Shown piece after piece: positions 1-8,890 of a DNA stretch of 64,000 nucleotides. The notes below the pieces were generated by a model that worked only from the letters and a program-made list of their open reading frames with translations, had not been told where the DNA came from and did not search any database. Source of the stretch: Paraburkholderia solisilvae (GTDB lineage Bacteria > Pseudomonadota > Gammaproteobacteria > Burkholderiales > Burkholderiaceae). The position numbers and the translations under genes were made by a program. Every line of letters begins with the position of its first letter. Position 1 is the stretch's first letter. Location: positions 124,001 to 188,000 of the forward strand of contig NZ_CADIKF010000003.1 of assembly GCF_902859875.1 (NCBI RefSeq), read 5' to 3'.

Positions 1-1384
1 AGATCTCCACCACGTTCGAGAAGCTGTTGGCGACGATGCGTCCGGTCTTACGCTCGAATACCGGCATCAGCGTGCGGGCGAGATCGACGTCGGCATCCTC
101 GAGATGCATGACGATGCTGAGCTGGCCGCGCAGATGCTTCGCCACTTCGACCATCTCGTCGAAGGACGCGCAACGGACCAGCAGCGCCATCGGGCCGAAC
201 ACTTCTTCGGCGACGCGCGGGTCGGCGATCACCGCGCGGGCGTCCGTCTCGAAGAGCAGCGCCTCGCCGTCGAGCGGCCCCTGCGCTCGCAGGCCCCGGG
301 CGATTTCAGCCACACCGGACACCTCGCGGGTGCGCCCGACCCCGCGCGCATAGTTGCCGTGAATGCCCGGGCTGAGCATGGTCTGCGCCGCGGCCGCCGC
401 CAGTTTCTCGACCAGCGTCGCACGCAGCACATCGAAGCCCGCGCCTTCGATCGCAAGCACGATGCCGGGCTTCAGGCACATCTGGCCGACGCCCGCCACC
501 ATCTGCGCGACGAAGCCTGTCGCAAACACATCGGCGCGCACGGCCTGCGCCGCCGGCAACAGGAAATGCGGATTGACGCTCGACATCTCGGCAAACACGG
601 GGATCGGCTCGGCACGCTGCTGTCCGCGACGGTAGATCGCCATCCCGCCCGCTTCCGAACCGGTAAATGCGATCGCCTTGATGTCGGGGTGATCGACGAG
701 CGCTTCGCCCAGTTCGTGACTGGCACCGGTCACCAGCGAGAACACGCCTTCGGGTAAGCCCGATGCGGCAACCGCATCGCGAATCGCGCGGCCGACCAGT
801 TCCGAGGTGCCTGGATGCGACGGATGCGCACGGCACACCACCGGCGCGCCGGCCGCGAGCGCCGACGCGGTGTCGCCGCCGGCCACCGAATAAAGGAGCG
901 GAAAATTGCTCGCACCGAACACGCCGACCGGCCCCAGCGCGACCTTGTGCATGCGCATGTCGGGGCGCGCACCGCCCGCCCGGTCCGCGGCGGCGCTCAC
1001 CAGCGTCGCGGTCCGCCACAGGCCGCGCCTCACGCCATCCGCGAACATCCGGATCTGAGCGGCCGTGCGTGACAGTTCACCCTCGAGTCGCGCACGTGTC
1101 AGCCCCGTCTCCAGCATGCAGCGTTCGACGATGTCGGGAGCACCGGCCTCGAGGTTCGCGGCAATCCGCTCGAGAAATTGCGCGCGGGCTTCGGGAGCGG
1201 TCCTGCTGTAGATATCGAATGCATCGGCAGCAAGACGCGCGGCCCGGTCCACTTCGTCGGCGCCGCCGCTGCCGAACGGCGGGTCGATTGTTTCTCCGGT
1301 GGCCGGATTGAACGCGCGTAGTTCGGCGCCGCCGCCGAACACCTCTGCCGCGCCGATCAGCATATGACCGGTCAGTCGCATCAT
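1..1384 (-). CDS. Aldehyde dehydrogenase (NADP+), 2-ketoglutarate semialdehyde dehydrogenase type; 3' end outside the window
   Basis: The frame reads leftwards from the ATG at 1382-1384 (a second ATG follows at once) and runs off the left edge, so about 461 N-terminal residues of a usually ~525-residue enzyme are present. The nucleotide-fold segment VGVFGASNFPLLYSVAG, the catalytic glutamate in PVFAEMSSVNP and the catalytic cysteine in VAGVGQMCLKPG are all visible. Family members oxidise 2-oxoglutarate semialdehyde to 2-oxoglutarate in sugar-acid and hydroxyproline breakdown; the exact substrate here is inferred. It starts 30 nt after the oxidoreductase at 1415-2437, so the two may be co-transcribed. 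Confidence 0.88.
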   Translation of the reverse strand, partial: MMRLTGHMLIGAAEVFGGGAELRAFNPATGETIDPPFGSGGADEVDRAARLAADAFDIYSRTAPEARAQFLERIAANLEAGAPDIVERCMLETGLTRARLEGELSRTAAQIRMFADGVRRGLWRTATLVSAAADRAGGARPDMRMHKVALGPVGVFGASNFPLLYSVAGGDTASALAAGAPVVCRAHPSHPGTSELVGRAIRDAVAASGLPEGVFSLVTGASHELGEALVDHPDIKAIAFTGSEAGGMAIYRRGQQRAEPIPVFAEMSSVNPHFLLPAAQAVRADVFATGFVAQMVAGVGQMCLKPGIVLAIEGAGFDVLRATLVEKLAAAAAQTMLSPGIHGNYARGVGRTREVSGVAEIARGLRAQGPLDGEALLFETDARAVIADPRVAEEVFGPMALLVRCASFDEMVEVAKHLRGQLSIVMHLEDADVDLARTLMPVFERKTGRIVANSFSNVVEI

Positions 1385-1414
1385 GGACTCCTTGATCTGA
1401 AGAGAAAAACAGAC

Positions 1415-2437
1415 TTACGTTCTGGATGGAGAGGGGTCGGCAACACGCACGACCACCTTGGCCTCGTTGCTGCCGCCTATCAGCGCAAGCAACGCGGCCG
1501 GTGCGTTTTCCAGCCCTTCGACGACCTGCTCGCGATAGCGCAACTCGTCCGAAGCGAGCAGCGGCGCGGCGAACGCGCGCCACTCACGAATCGCCTCGGA
1601 GCGATCGTGCACGATGAAACCCTGGATACGCAGCCGCTTCCTGAACGTTGCGCGCAGGTTGGGTCCGGGTGCCGGCTCTGCGTCGTCGTATTCGGCCACC
1701 ATGCCGCACATCACCATGCGGCCGAAATCATTGAGCATCGGATACACCGCACGCTGCACGGCGCCGCCGACGCTCTCGAAGTAAACGTCGATGCCCTGCG
1801 GGCAGGCCTCGCGTAGCGCAGCGGGTAAATCGGCGACTGCTCGATGGTCGATGCACGCATCGGCGCCCAGCACCTCGCGCACGTAACGACCCTTCTCGAC
1901 GCCGCCCGCAATGCCGACCACACGTGCCCCGGCCCGCTTCGCGAGCTGCACGACCACCGACCCGACCGCACCGGACGCGGCCGCCACCACGAGCGTTTCG
2001 CCCGGCTGCGGCTTGCCGATGTCGCGCAACCCGGCATACGCGGTCGCGCCCGGCATGCCGAGCACGCCCAGATAAGTCGAATACGGCACGCCGTCCGGCA
2101 ACGCCGTGAGCGCCGCGCCCGGCGACACGATATGGCTCTGCCATCCGCGCGCACCGAGAACGATCTGGCCGGCGACGAATGGTGCATGCCGCGACGCGAT
2201 CACTTCGCCAACGGTTTCGCCGATCATCGGCTCACCCAGCTTGACCGACGGCGCATACGACGGAACATCGTCCATCCGGCCGCGCATATACGGGTCGATG
2301 GAAAGCCATAGCGTGCGGGTCAGCACTTCGCCTTCGGCGAGCGCAGGAATGCCGTGTTCGACGACGGCGAAATCGTCGAGCGTCGCCGCGCCTTGCGGGC
2401 GGCTGTGCAGAATCACGGAGCGACGGATGGTGGTCAT
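1415..2437 (-). CDS. NADP-dependent MDR-family oxidoreductase (prostaglandin reductase / CurA-like)
   Basis: This 340-residue zinc-independent medium-chain reductase resembles leukotriene-B4 dehydrogenase / CurA alkenal reductases, which reduce activated double bonds with NADPH. A GroES-like N-terminal part contains SIDPYMRGRM, and the Rossmann part carries the dinucleotide motif AAASGAVGS followed by FESVGG. The ATG at 2435-2437 is chosen because GAAGGAAG precedes it at good spacing; a longer open frame upstream lacks a good ribosome site. It lies between a LysR-type regulator upstream and an aldehyde dehydrogenase downstream, all on the minus strand. The physiological substrate is unknown. 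Confidence 0.87.
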   Translation of the reverse strand: MTTIRRSVILHSRPQGAATLDDFAVVEHGIPALAEGEVLTRTLWLSIDPYMRGRMDDVPSYAPSVKLGEPMIGETVGEVIASRHAPFVAGQIVLGARGWQSHIVSPGAALTALPDGVPYSTYLGVLGMPGATAYAGLRDIGKPQPGETLVVAAASGAVGSVVVQLAKRAGARVVGIAGGVEKGRYVREVLGADACIDHRAVADLPAALREACPQGIDVYFESVGGAVQRAVYPMLNDFGRMVMCGMVAEYDDAEPAPGPNLRATFRKRLRIQGFIVHDRSEAIREWRAFAAPLLASDELRYREQVVEGLENAPAALLALIGGSNEAKVVVRVADPSPSRT

Positions 2438-2628
2438 GGGCTTCCTTCGCAAAGACGGAGAGCCGAGCGCGGGAGCGTCACATACGCAAAAGGATCGCGC
2501 ACAGTCCCTGCGCAAGGACTGTCGTCATGCTACCCACGGCGATTGAATTGGGCATCGCCTTTGCATGCAGGTCACTCGTGCATCCAGCGCATGATTGCGC
2601 CTACCGCCATTCGACGGCATCGCGGATG

Positions 2629-3537
2629 TCAGCTAGCCCAAGGAGGTATGGCGAACCGGTCGACCAGCCAGTCGCTGAACACACGCGTCTTGAGCGGCGT
2701 ATAGCGCGAAGAAGGCCGCACCAGATGAATGCCGCCGCTGTGCTCGAACTCCCAGTCTGCGAGCACGCGGACCAGCCGCCCGCTCGCGAGCTCTTCCGCA
2801 ATCAGCCAGCGCGCGCACACCGTGATGCCGATGCCTTCGGCCGCGGCCGCAACCAGACTCGTCGAATCGTCGGCAGTCAGCGGGCCATTGACGCGTACCG
2901 CGACCATCGCGTCGCCGCGGCGAAAATGCCAGTCAGGAAAGCCCTCGAGGCGCGGGTTGGGCAGACAGGCGTGCGCGGTCAGATCGTCCGGAGAAACGGG
3001 CGTGCCGTGACGTGCGAGATAGGCTGGAGAAGCGACCGCGATCCGGTCATTCGACGCCAGCCGGCGCGCGACCAGACGACTGTCCGCGAGATCGCCGAGG
3101 CGGACCGCGAGATCAAAGCGCTCGTGCACGAGGTCGACATAACGATCCGAGAATTCAGCTTCGATCGTCACCTGTGGCCACGCGGCGAGAAACGCCGGCA
3201 GCATCGGTCCGATCCAGCGCTGGCCGAAGGTGGCAGGCAACGCGATGCGCAACAGGCCCGACGCAACGTGGCTGCTTTGCGCAATCTCGGCTGACGCCTC
3301 GTCCATCATCGACAGCGCGGCACGCATGCGCCGGTAGAACGCCGTTCCCGCCTCGGTCGGCGCGAGGCGGCGCGTCGTACGCTCGATCAGACGCACACCG
3401 AGGCGGGCCTCCAGCGCGCTGACCCGGCGCGATACGATGGATGCATCGCGGCCGAGCATGGCGCTTGCCGCGGCGAAGCTTCCCGCGTCGAATGCCGCGA
3501 GAAAAGCCAGTACGTCATCCAGTTCAGCGCCGTCCAT
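2629..3537 (-). CDS. LysR-family transcriptional regulator
   Basis: This 302-residue protein has the LysR layout. An N-terminal winged helix-turn-helix (residues ~3-62) includes GSFAAASAMLGRDASIVSRR and LEARLGVRLIERTTRRLAPT, and a two-lobed effector-binding domain follows, close to the CrgA/AaeR-like subgroup. It is encoded upstream of, and in the same direction as, the oxidoreductase at 1415-2437, with 191 nt between them, so local control is plausible but unproven. LysR regulators usually control a divergent neighbour; the 284-nt stretch on its other side leads to tRNA-Arg and shows no gene. Confidence 0.9.
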   Translation of the reverse strand: MDGAELDDVLAFLAAFDAGSFAAASAMLGRDASIVSRRVSALEARLGVRLIERTTRRLAPTEAGTAFYRRMRAALSMMDEASAEIAQSSHVASGLLRIALPATFGQRWIGPMLPAFLAAWPQVTIEAEFSDRYVDLVHERFDLAVRLGDLADSRLVARRLASNDRIAVASPAYLARHGTPVSPDDLTAHACLPNPRLEGFPDWHFRRGDAMVAVRVNGPLTADDSTSLVAAAAEGIGITVCARWLIAEELASGRLVRVLADWEFEHSGGIHLVRPSSRYTPLKTRVFSDWLVDRFAIPPWAS

Positions 3538-3821
3538 TTAGCGATCCTGATACGTTCGGCCCGTCACACCGCGTGAATGCCATATGCGGCGGATAGTCCA
3601 GACGAACTCGCGTGCGTTGGCTATTGAACCGCGCCCGGTATATGAGCTGATCGCTCGTCGCATAAGCTGCTAGTGCGTCGCCACCTGAACTGGACGTTCA
3701 AATCCGCAAGGTGGCGCCGGCCTTCATCAGTCGATATACGTGGCGTGATATCGCGGCCCGAAACCTGATTCGACGCGGTAACCTTGACGTGCTGATGCAG
3801 CAGGCGATATGCGGAAAGTAT

Positions 3822-3898
3822 TGGCGCGGCAGGAGGGACTCGAACCCCCGCCCCTCGGCTTAGAAGGCCGATGCTCTATCCAGCTGAGCTACTGCCGC
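3822..3898 (-). tRNA. tRNA-Arg (anticodon TCT)
   Basis: On the minus strand a full cloverleaf can be drawn. The acceptor stem GCGGCAG pairs with CTGCCGC, the D arm is GCTC..GAGC, and the anticodon stem TCGGC/GCCGA holds loop CTTCTAA. The T arm has TTCGAGT. Discriminator G and an encoded CCA end follow. The anticodon TCT reads AGA/AGG arginine codons. Confidence 0.96.
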
Positions 3899-4081
3899 AA
3901 TGAAAGAGCGGTGATGCTACACCAATGTACCGCTCATTTCATCTGTGACCGGAAGCGGCGCGAGGAATTCGCCGCTCCGTCGCTCGCCCGCAGATTGAGC
4001 CACGGGGCGAGCCGGCATTCTACCCGAGCGCCGGGCCGCGGCTGCGGTCGCGGCGTACCGCGGAGCACCGGGCGCGGCGGC

Positions 4082-4915
4082 TCACAGCACCGGCTGCGGA
4101 TGCGTGATGAACCAGCCGAGACAAACGAGACCCGCGATCACGCAATACACACCGAACGACGCGAGCCGTCCGCGCCCTTCGAAATAGCGCATCAGAAAAC
4201 GCACGCTCAGGTAAGCGGCGATCGCCGTCAGCACGCCGCCCAGCGCCGCATCCGCAAGCTGCTGCGGCGCGTGAAAGAGTTTCGGCACTTCGAGCAGGCC
4301 GGCCGCGAAGATGATCGGCGTGCCGAGCAGAAATGCGAATTCGGCGGACTTCTCCGCGGTAAGACCCGCCGCGTTGCCCGCGATCATCGTCAGGCCGCTG
4401 CGCGAAAAGCCCGGAATCAGCGCGCCGACCTGTGCGAGCCCGACGAAAAACGCCTGCTTGAACGTGAGCTTTTCCGGCGGACGGTGCGCGCGAGCACGTT
4501 GCAAGCGGTCGCCGAGCCACAGCAGGATGCCGTTTACGATCAGCGCGATCGCGACGATGCGCAGGTCGTGAAATAAACGCTCGAGGCGTTTCTCGAGCAC
4601 GAGGCCGACAAGTCCCGCCGGAATCGTGCCGATGATCAGCGCCCACATCATGTGACCGTCGTCGTTGCGGCGCCCGCCGAGCGATGCGAAGAAGCCGCCG
4701 ACCAGCGCAATCCAGCGCGCGCGGAAATACCACAGCAGCGCGAGCGCGGTGCCCAGATGCAGCGCGACGAGGAACGGCAGCAGTTGCGGCGCGTGCGCGT
4801 CGATGTGCATCCCGAACAACGCGGGGACCAGCAGCGTATGGCCGAGGCTGCTGACCGGAAAGAGTTCGGTGACGCCCTGCAACACGCTCAGGAAAATCAG
4901 AAACGACAGGCTCAC
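4082..4915 (-). CDS. uppP: Undecaprenyl-diphosphatase
   Basis: This 277-residue integral membrane enzyme of the BacA/UppP family hydrolyses undecaprenyl diphosphate to the monophosphate, recycling the lipid carrier for peptidoglycan and other wall polymers. The conserved N-terminal motif [13 protein letters not shown] and the second motif [15 protein letters not shown] are present, along with about eight hydrophobic segments. Translation starts at GTG (4913-4915) after an AGGA ribosome site. A sigma-70-like promoter lies upstream at 5014-5042. Activity of this family is linked to bacitracin tolerance. Confidence 0.95.
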   Translation of the reverse strand: MSLSFLIFLSVLQGVTELFPVSSLGHTLLVPALFGMHIDAHAPQLLPFLVALHLGTALALLWYFRARWIALVGGFFASLGGRRNDDGHMMWALIIGTIPAGLVGLVLEKRLERLFHDLRIVAIALIVNGILLWLGDRLQRARAHRPPEKLTFKQAFFVGLAQVGALIPGFSRSGLTMIAGNAAGLTAEKSAEFAFLLGTPIIFAAGLLEVPKLFHAPQQLADAALGGVLTAIAAYLSVRFLMRYFEGRGRLASFGVYCVIAGLVCLGWFITHPQPVL

Positions 4916-5013
4916 GCGGCAATCCTCACGGAAGATGGAAAATGGTAAACAGCGGGCAAACAGTGGAAAACAGCGCGCCGGACGTGCTTTTCCGGCGATC
5001 TGAAGGCGCGTCG

Positions 5014-5042
5014 ATTATGCCTGGCCGAGGCGGGGTCGCCAA
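5014..5042 (-). promoter_or_regulatory. Sigma-70-like promoter for uppP
   Basis: On the minus strand TTGGCG (5037-5042) and CATAAT (5014-5019) are separated by 17 nt. They point at the uppP GTG about 90 nt downstream. Confidence 0.6.
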
Positions 5043-5145
5043 GCGTCGCGCGATTTTTTAACTTATTTTTTTCCGCACTGCCGCATGCATGCGCGCCATG
5101 TGCTCACGCACCCGTTCATTGTTTATTACGGCGCTGAAAGCAAAA

Positions 5146-5169
5146 AGGCCCGCCGTTCAAGGCGGGCCT
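5146..5169 (-). terminator. Rho-independent terminator after the 28-residue membrane peptide gene
   Basis: A perfect GGCCCGCC/GGCGGGCC stem with a 6-nt loop (5147-5168) is followed on the minus strand by T5. It lies 66 nt past the stop codon of the small gene at 5236-5322. Confidence 0.8.
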
Positions 5170-5235
5170 GCACAGAGAGGACGCTTTACCGGACGCGTGA
5201 CGCGCGTCCGGCAGCGCGGATCTCGACGCCCCGTT

Positions 5236-5322
5236 CTAGCGTGCAATCTTGTGAAAAAAATAAATCGTACTGCCCGCGAACATGCCGAGCAGAGCCACGC
5301 CCATTGCCATTGCGAGATCCAT
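5236..5322 (-). CDS. 28-residue single-pass membrane peptide
   Basis: A short frame starts at ATG 5320-5322, six nt after a GGAGG ribosome site, and encodes MDLAMAMGVALLGMF followed by AGSTIYFFHKIAR. The peptide is one hydrophobic helix with an SxxYF patch and a basic C-terminus, typical of very small inner-membrane proteins. A strong terminator lies just downstream, so it looks like a self-contained transcription unit. I do not recognise a family; the ribosome site, the terminator and the coherent membrane helix are the evidence that it is real. Confidence 0.62.
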   Translation of the reverse strand: MDLAMAMGVALLGMFAGSTIYFFHKIAR

Positions 5323-5571
5323 AGCGCCTCCGGAAAAACGACCCGCCCGATATCCAGACTGTCGCGATCGGGCGTTCGTACAGATTATCGATGCGCACGA
5401 CTGTGCGGCGACACTCGCAATTTCCCGACAAAGGGTTTCCCCGTAGCGCAAAGCGGCGCACAATCAGCGGCGGCGGCGGGCCGCAGCAGGCCCGTGGCGC
5501 GTGACTCGCACGCGCTGCCGCGCACTGCGCTACGCTTGACGCTCAATCAACCGCTTTGCATCGCACCGACC

Positions 5572-6480
5572 ATGCCTCAATTCCAGCAACAGGACATTCT
5601 CGAGATCGCACACGGCACATCGCTGCTGCGTTTCGCTCCGCAAGCCGGTGGCCGTCTGCTGTCGTGGGACATCGACGGATCGCCCGTCATTTTCTGGCCC
5701 GAACACGCCGACTGGAGCCAGCCCGCGAAAATCCGCGGCGGCAACCCGCTGCTGTTTCCGTTTCTCGGCCGCCATTTCGTCGACGGCAAGATCGGTGCGT
5801 GGCGCGACCGGCAAGGCACGGTGCGCGCGCTGCCGATGCACGGCTTCGCGCGCGACCTGCCGTTCGAGGCGGCGCTCGACGAGGCGCGCGCAAGCGTGCG
5901 CATGACGCTCGTCGACAGCGAAGCCACGCGCACCGGCTACCCGTTCGGTTTTCGCTTCGAAGCGACCTACCGGCTCGTCGACACGCACACGCTCGACGTC
6001 GAGCTGACCACCTCGAACACCGGCCGCGACCCGCTGCCGTATTACGCCGGCCATCATTTCTATTTCGCGCTGCCGCACACGCAGCGCGCCGAAACGGTGC
6101 TCGAGCTGCCGTGCACCGAGCGCCGCTATCAGTTGCCGGACGGCACGCTGGCCGCGGCCGAGCCCGGCGAACCGAGCTACCGGCTCGACGAGACGCGCAT
6201 TCAAGACTGCTTCCATTGCCTGAAGGGCGCATCTGCGCATCCGGTGCGGCTCGTCCAACTGGGCCTGAACCGCAGCATCACGATCGACCTGCAGCGGCCG
6301 GGCTCGGTGCCGTGGTTCGCGGTCACCTCGTGGACCGAGAAGCCGGAATCGGACTTCTATTGCATCGAACCATGGCTGGGCCTACCCGATGCGATCCACA
6401 ACGAGGAAGGCTTGCGCTGGCTCGAGCCGGGCGAAGCGCAAACGGCCGCGCTGCGCATCGCGGTCGGCGCGTTGCCCTGA
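5572..6480 (+). CDS. Aldose 1-epimerase / hexose-6-phosphate mutarotase family protein
   Basis: This 302-residue galactose-mutarotase-fold enzyme begins MPQFQQQDILEIAHGTSLLR. Family catalytic signatures are visible: PMHGFARDLPFE (substrate histidine region), GHHFYFALP (catalytic histidine) and CIEPWLGLP (catalytic glutamate). Members interconvert alpha and beta anomers of free or phosphorylated sugars. The ATG at 5572 matches the normal family N-terminus; an open frame extends far upstream without coding character. The gene diverges from the small membrane peptide, and its precise sugar cannot be told from sequence. Confidence 0.86.
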   Translation: MPQFQQQDILEIAHGTSLLRFAPQAGGRLLSWDIDGSPVIFWPEHADWSQPAKIRGGNPLLFPFLGRHFVDGKIGAWRDRQGTVRALPMHGFARDLPFEAALDEARASVRMTLVDSEATRTGYPFGFRFEATYRLVDTHTLDVELTTSNTGRDPLPYYAGHHFYFALPHTQRAETVLELPCTERRYQLPDGTLAAAEPGEPSYRLDETRIQDCFHCLKGASAHPVRLVQLGLNRSITIDLQRPGSVPWFAVTSWTEKPESDFYCIEPWLGLPDAIHNEEGLRWLEPGEAQTAALRIAVGALP

Positions 6481-6702
6481 TCCGCTCCACGCACACGCAG
6501 CCTGCGTCGCACGCGGCGCACAGGCCGCGTCCGTTCCGGTGGCGAGGCCTGAAGCGCCGATGCGGCGCGCGAGCCGCAGGCGCGCTGCGCCATTTTTCTG
6601 TGCTGCATCGCAAAACCGTTAGAATCTGGCGTTTTGTTTTCTGTCGCGTGTTTCTGCCCGATGACCCGGCAGCCCGGCGCGGCGGCGGTTTTGCGAGGAC
6701 CC

Positions 6703-7407
6703 ATGTTGACAACAAGAATGAGACGGCTCGCCTGCGTATCGCTGGTCGCAGTGCTGGCCGCATGTGGCTCGGCACCGGTGGGGCCGGGGTTTTACCGCGT
6801 CGAACGGGGCGACACGCTGTCGAAAATCGCGCGCGATAACCGGCAGCCGGTGCAGAACATCGTGCGCTGGAACAATCTGTCGAATCCGGATTCGATCGAA
6901 GTGGGCCAGGTGCTGCGCGTCGCGCCGCCGGCCGGCACGGCGACCGCGTCCACCGGCAGTACGCGCGCGCGCAGCGGGGCCGCCGTCGAACCGCGTGCGA
7001 CGCCGGCCGAGACGGCGCCGGCCGCCCCGGCGAATGCGCCGCCGATCTCGCTGGTATGGCCTGCGGCCGGCACCGTGATTCACCGCTTCGACGGCAAGAA
7101 CTCGAAGGGTATCGACATTGCCGATTCCGCGGGTACGCCGGTCGTGGCGGCCGCGGCGGGCACCGTCGTGTATGCGGGCAACGGTCTGCGCGGGTACGGC
7201 AATCTGCTGATCATCAAGCACAACGCCGACTATCTGACCGCTTACGCGCACAACCGCGCGCTGCTCGTGAAGGAAGGCCAGACGGTGCAGCAAGGGCAGA
7301 AGATCGCCGAGATGGGCGACTCCGACAACGACCGCGTGATGCTGCATTTCGAACTGCGTTACGACGGCCGCTCGATCGATCCGTCGCGCTCGCTACCGCC
7401 GCGCTGA
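6703..7407 (+). CDS. LysM / degenerate M23 lipoprotein, NlpD-like
   Basis: This 234-residue lipoprotein has signal sequence and lipobox LVAVLAAC, a LysM peptidoglycan-binding domain (YRVERGDTLSKIARDNRQ ... IEVGQVLRV), a Pro/Ala linker and a C-terminal LytM/M23 domain. The first zinc-binding histidine of active M23 peptidases is replaced (KNSKGIDIAD), as in E. coli NlpD, while YAHN and LHFEL remain. It is therefore more likely an activator of a cell-division amidase at the outer membrane than a peptidase. The ATG at 6703 follows a GAGGA ribosome site. Unlike many nlpD genes it is not next to surE, pcm or rpoS here. Confidence 0.85.
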   Translation: MLTTRMRRLACVSLVAVLAACGSAPVGPGFYRVERGDTLSKIARDNRQPVQNIVRWNNLSNPDSIEVGQVLRVAPPAGTATASTGSTRARSGAAVEPRATPAETAPAAPANAPPISLVWPAAGTVIHRFDGKNSKGIDIADSAGTPVVAAAAGTVVYAGNGLRGYGNLLIIKHNADYLTAYAHNRALLVKEGQTVQQGQKIAEMGDSDNDRVMLHFELRYDGRSIDPSRSLPPR

Positions 7408-7611
7408 ACGGTTGACGGGCATTGCTCGGCAAGCCGCGCAAACGTTCGCGCACCGGCGCTGTTTCGTGCCGGTTTTCGCGCCCGTTTTTGTGCGGTTTGC
7501 GCGCGCCGGGAACCTGAGCGGCACGGACGGCTCCATTGAACAGACAGGAACGCACACCCGGCGTGCCCGCAGCGCGCCGCACGAACATTGAATGATATTG
7601 AGGAACGTGGA

Positions 7612-7935
7612 ATGAAAACCGTATGGGCGGCGGCACGCACGATGGCGGCATGCCTTTCGATCTCGGCCGCGGCGGCGCTCGCCGGCTGCGCAAGCTCGAC
7701 GACGATGACGTATCTGCCGAACGGCGAAACCGGTTTCGCGATCAACTGCAGCGGCAGCGACGCGAGCTCGAACTGGGGCGAGTGCTATCAGCGCGCGGGC
7801 GAGGCATGCGGCGCATATGGTTACGACGTGATCTCGAAGGACGTCGACAACGGCGCGACGTCGGGCGGCTCGCTCGGCGGCATCTTGGGCGCGAACGTCA
7901 AAAATCGTTCGATGGTGATTCGCTGCAAGCAGTAA
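7612..7935 (+). CDS. Small secreted lipoprotein of unknown function
   Basis: This 107-residue protein has a signal peptide with lipobox LAGC (AAAALAGCASSTTMTYLPNG). The mature part contains several cysteines (INCSGSDASSNWGECYQRAGEACGAYGYDVIS ... IRCKQ reads with four spaced Cys), suggesting disulfides in the periplasm. A glycine/serine-rich turn, SGGSLGGILGAN, lies near the end. The ATG at 7612 follows GAGGAACGTGGA. I do not recognise the family beyond a general resemblance to small Burkholderia lipoproteins. Confidence 0.78.
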   Translation: MKTVWAAARTMAACLSISAAAALAGCASSTTMTYLPNGETGFAINCSGSDASSNWGECYQRAGEACGAYGYDVISKDVDNGATSGGSLGGILGANVKNRSMVIRCKQ

Positions 7936-8567
7936 GCGGCGCGCTGTTTGCGTTTACGTTTGCGTTTGCGTGCGCGCTTGCTGTCAAGCAAGCACGCCAA
8001 AACCCCCGAAAAACGCCCGCTTTCTGAAAATATACATGCGCGCGCAACCAAAAAAAGGCCCGGCACGAGGCCGGGCTAACGGGGGTTCGGCGCATATCGG
8101 CAAAGGACCGGTTTACCATGCGCCGAAACGAAATCTAGCAACGCCCCTATGACCGTGCAATCGATTAATTGATCAAATAGTGTGAGTCGGCGCACGGATC
8201 GATCTCAAGTAAAAGCGGCCTGCGCTCGTTTTGGAACCCGAATTAACGCACTTCGCATCGCCACCGGTTTGATCGTCGGAATGCCGATTGCTTCAAGACC
8301 CGCATGGAATGGGCGTCTTCATCTGGACGCTGCGCGCGTTGGCTGTTCGAGGCGAGCGGCGCGGGCCGGCCTTACCCGCCACGACCGTCATCAAAACGAC
8401 ATCCGGCTGGTTGGTGCGCAAGCGCACCCTTTCGTTGCTTTTGTTTGCGCCGGGCACTCGATGCGCATCGGATCGCCGCGGGAAATGATGCGACGATTCG
8501 TGTGGCCGCGATGGTTTATAGTAACGCCCGCCTGTTTCCATCCCGCGCGTCCCGCGCACGCCATCCG
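7936..8567. other. 632-nt stretch without a protein gene
   Basis: The only structure I see is the candidate small RNA on the minus strand at 8049-8128. The near-palindrome ATCGATTAATTGAT lies just upstream of it at about 8160. The rest up to the DUF2288 start shows no convincing frame. Confidence 0.6.
8049..8128 (-). ncRNA. Candidate small RNA with two hairpins and a terminator
   Basis: On the minus strand a 10-bp perfect stem TTCGGCGCAT/ATGCGCCGAA (8086-8127, 22-nt loop) is followed by a second stem (8057-8077, GC-rich, one G-U pair, 5-nt loop) and T7 (8050-8056). The second stem and the T-run form a textbook intrinsic terminator. A possible promoter, TTGCAC - 17 nt - TAGATT, lies just upstream. 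No minus-strand protein gene ends here, so the terminator needs another owner; a transcript of about 75-80 nt is the simplest reading. The family is unknown to me. Confidence 0.5.
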
Positions 8568-8888
8568 ATGACTTCCCCCGATACCCCGCAAGGTGCTTCG
8601 CACAGTCCGCTTTATGCCAAGCTGCTTGGCGAAACCGCCAAAATCGGCTGGGCCGAGCTCGAGCGCTTTTTTGCGCGCGGCATGCTGTTGCGCGTCGCGC
8701 GCGATCTCGATCTCGTGAGCGTCGCCGAGGCGATCGCGAACGACGACACCGGACAGGTCAGCCAATGGCTGTCGTCCGGGCTGGTCGAACGCGTGCAGTC
8801 CGACACCGCCGCCGATTTCGCCGCGCGCGACCCGGACCTGTGGGCGGTCGTCGTATCGCCGTGGGTTTGCGTGCAGGAACGCGGCTGA
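8568..8888 (+). CDS. DUF2288 family protein
   Basis: This 106-residue soluble protein is of the DUF2288 type, with the characteristic core PLYAKLLGETAKIGWAELER, then FFARGMLLRVARDLDLVSVA, then WLSSGLVERV. The function is unknown. The ATG at 8568 gives the usual family length; the frame stays open upstream without support. The next gene, a MATE exporter, can start at a GTG 3 nt after this stop codon, so the two are probably translationally coupled. Confidence 0.85.
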   Translation: MTSPDTPQGASHSPLYAKLLGETAKIGWAELERFFARGMLLRVARDLDLVSVAEAIANDDTGQVSQWLSSGLVERVQSDTAADFAARDPDLWAVVVSPWVCVQERG

Positions 8889-8890
8889 CC

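Noticed and set aside
1..1384. Short minus-strand frames inside the left-edge dehydrogenase
   Set aside because: They are shadows; the true frame has no stop in the window and carries the complete aldehyde dehydrogenase active site.
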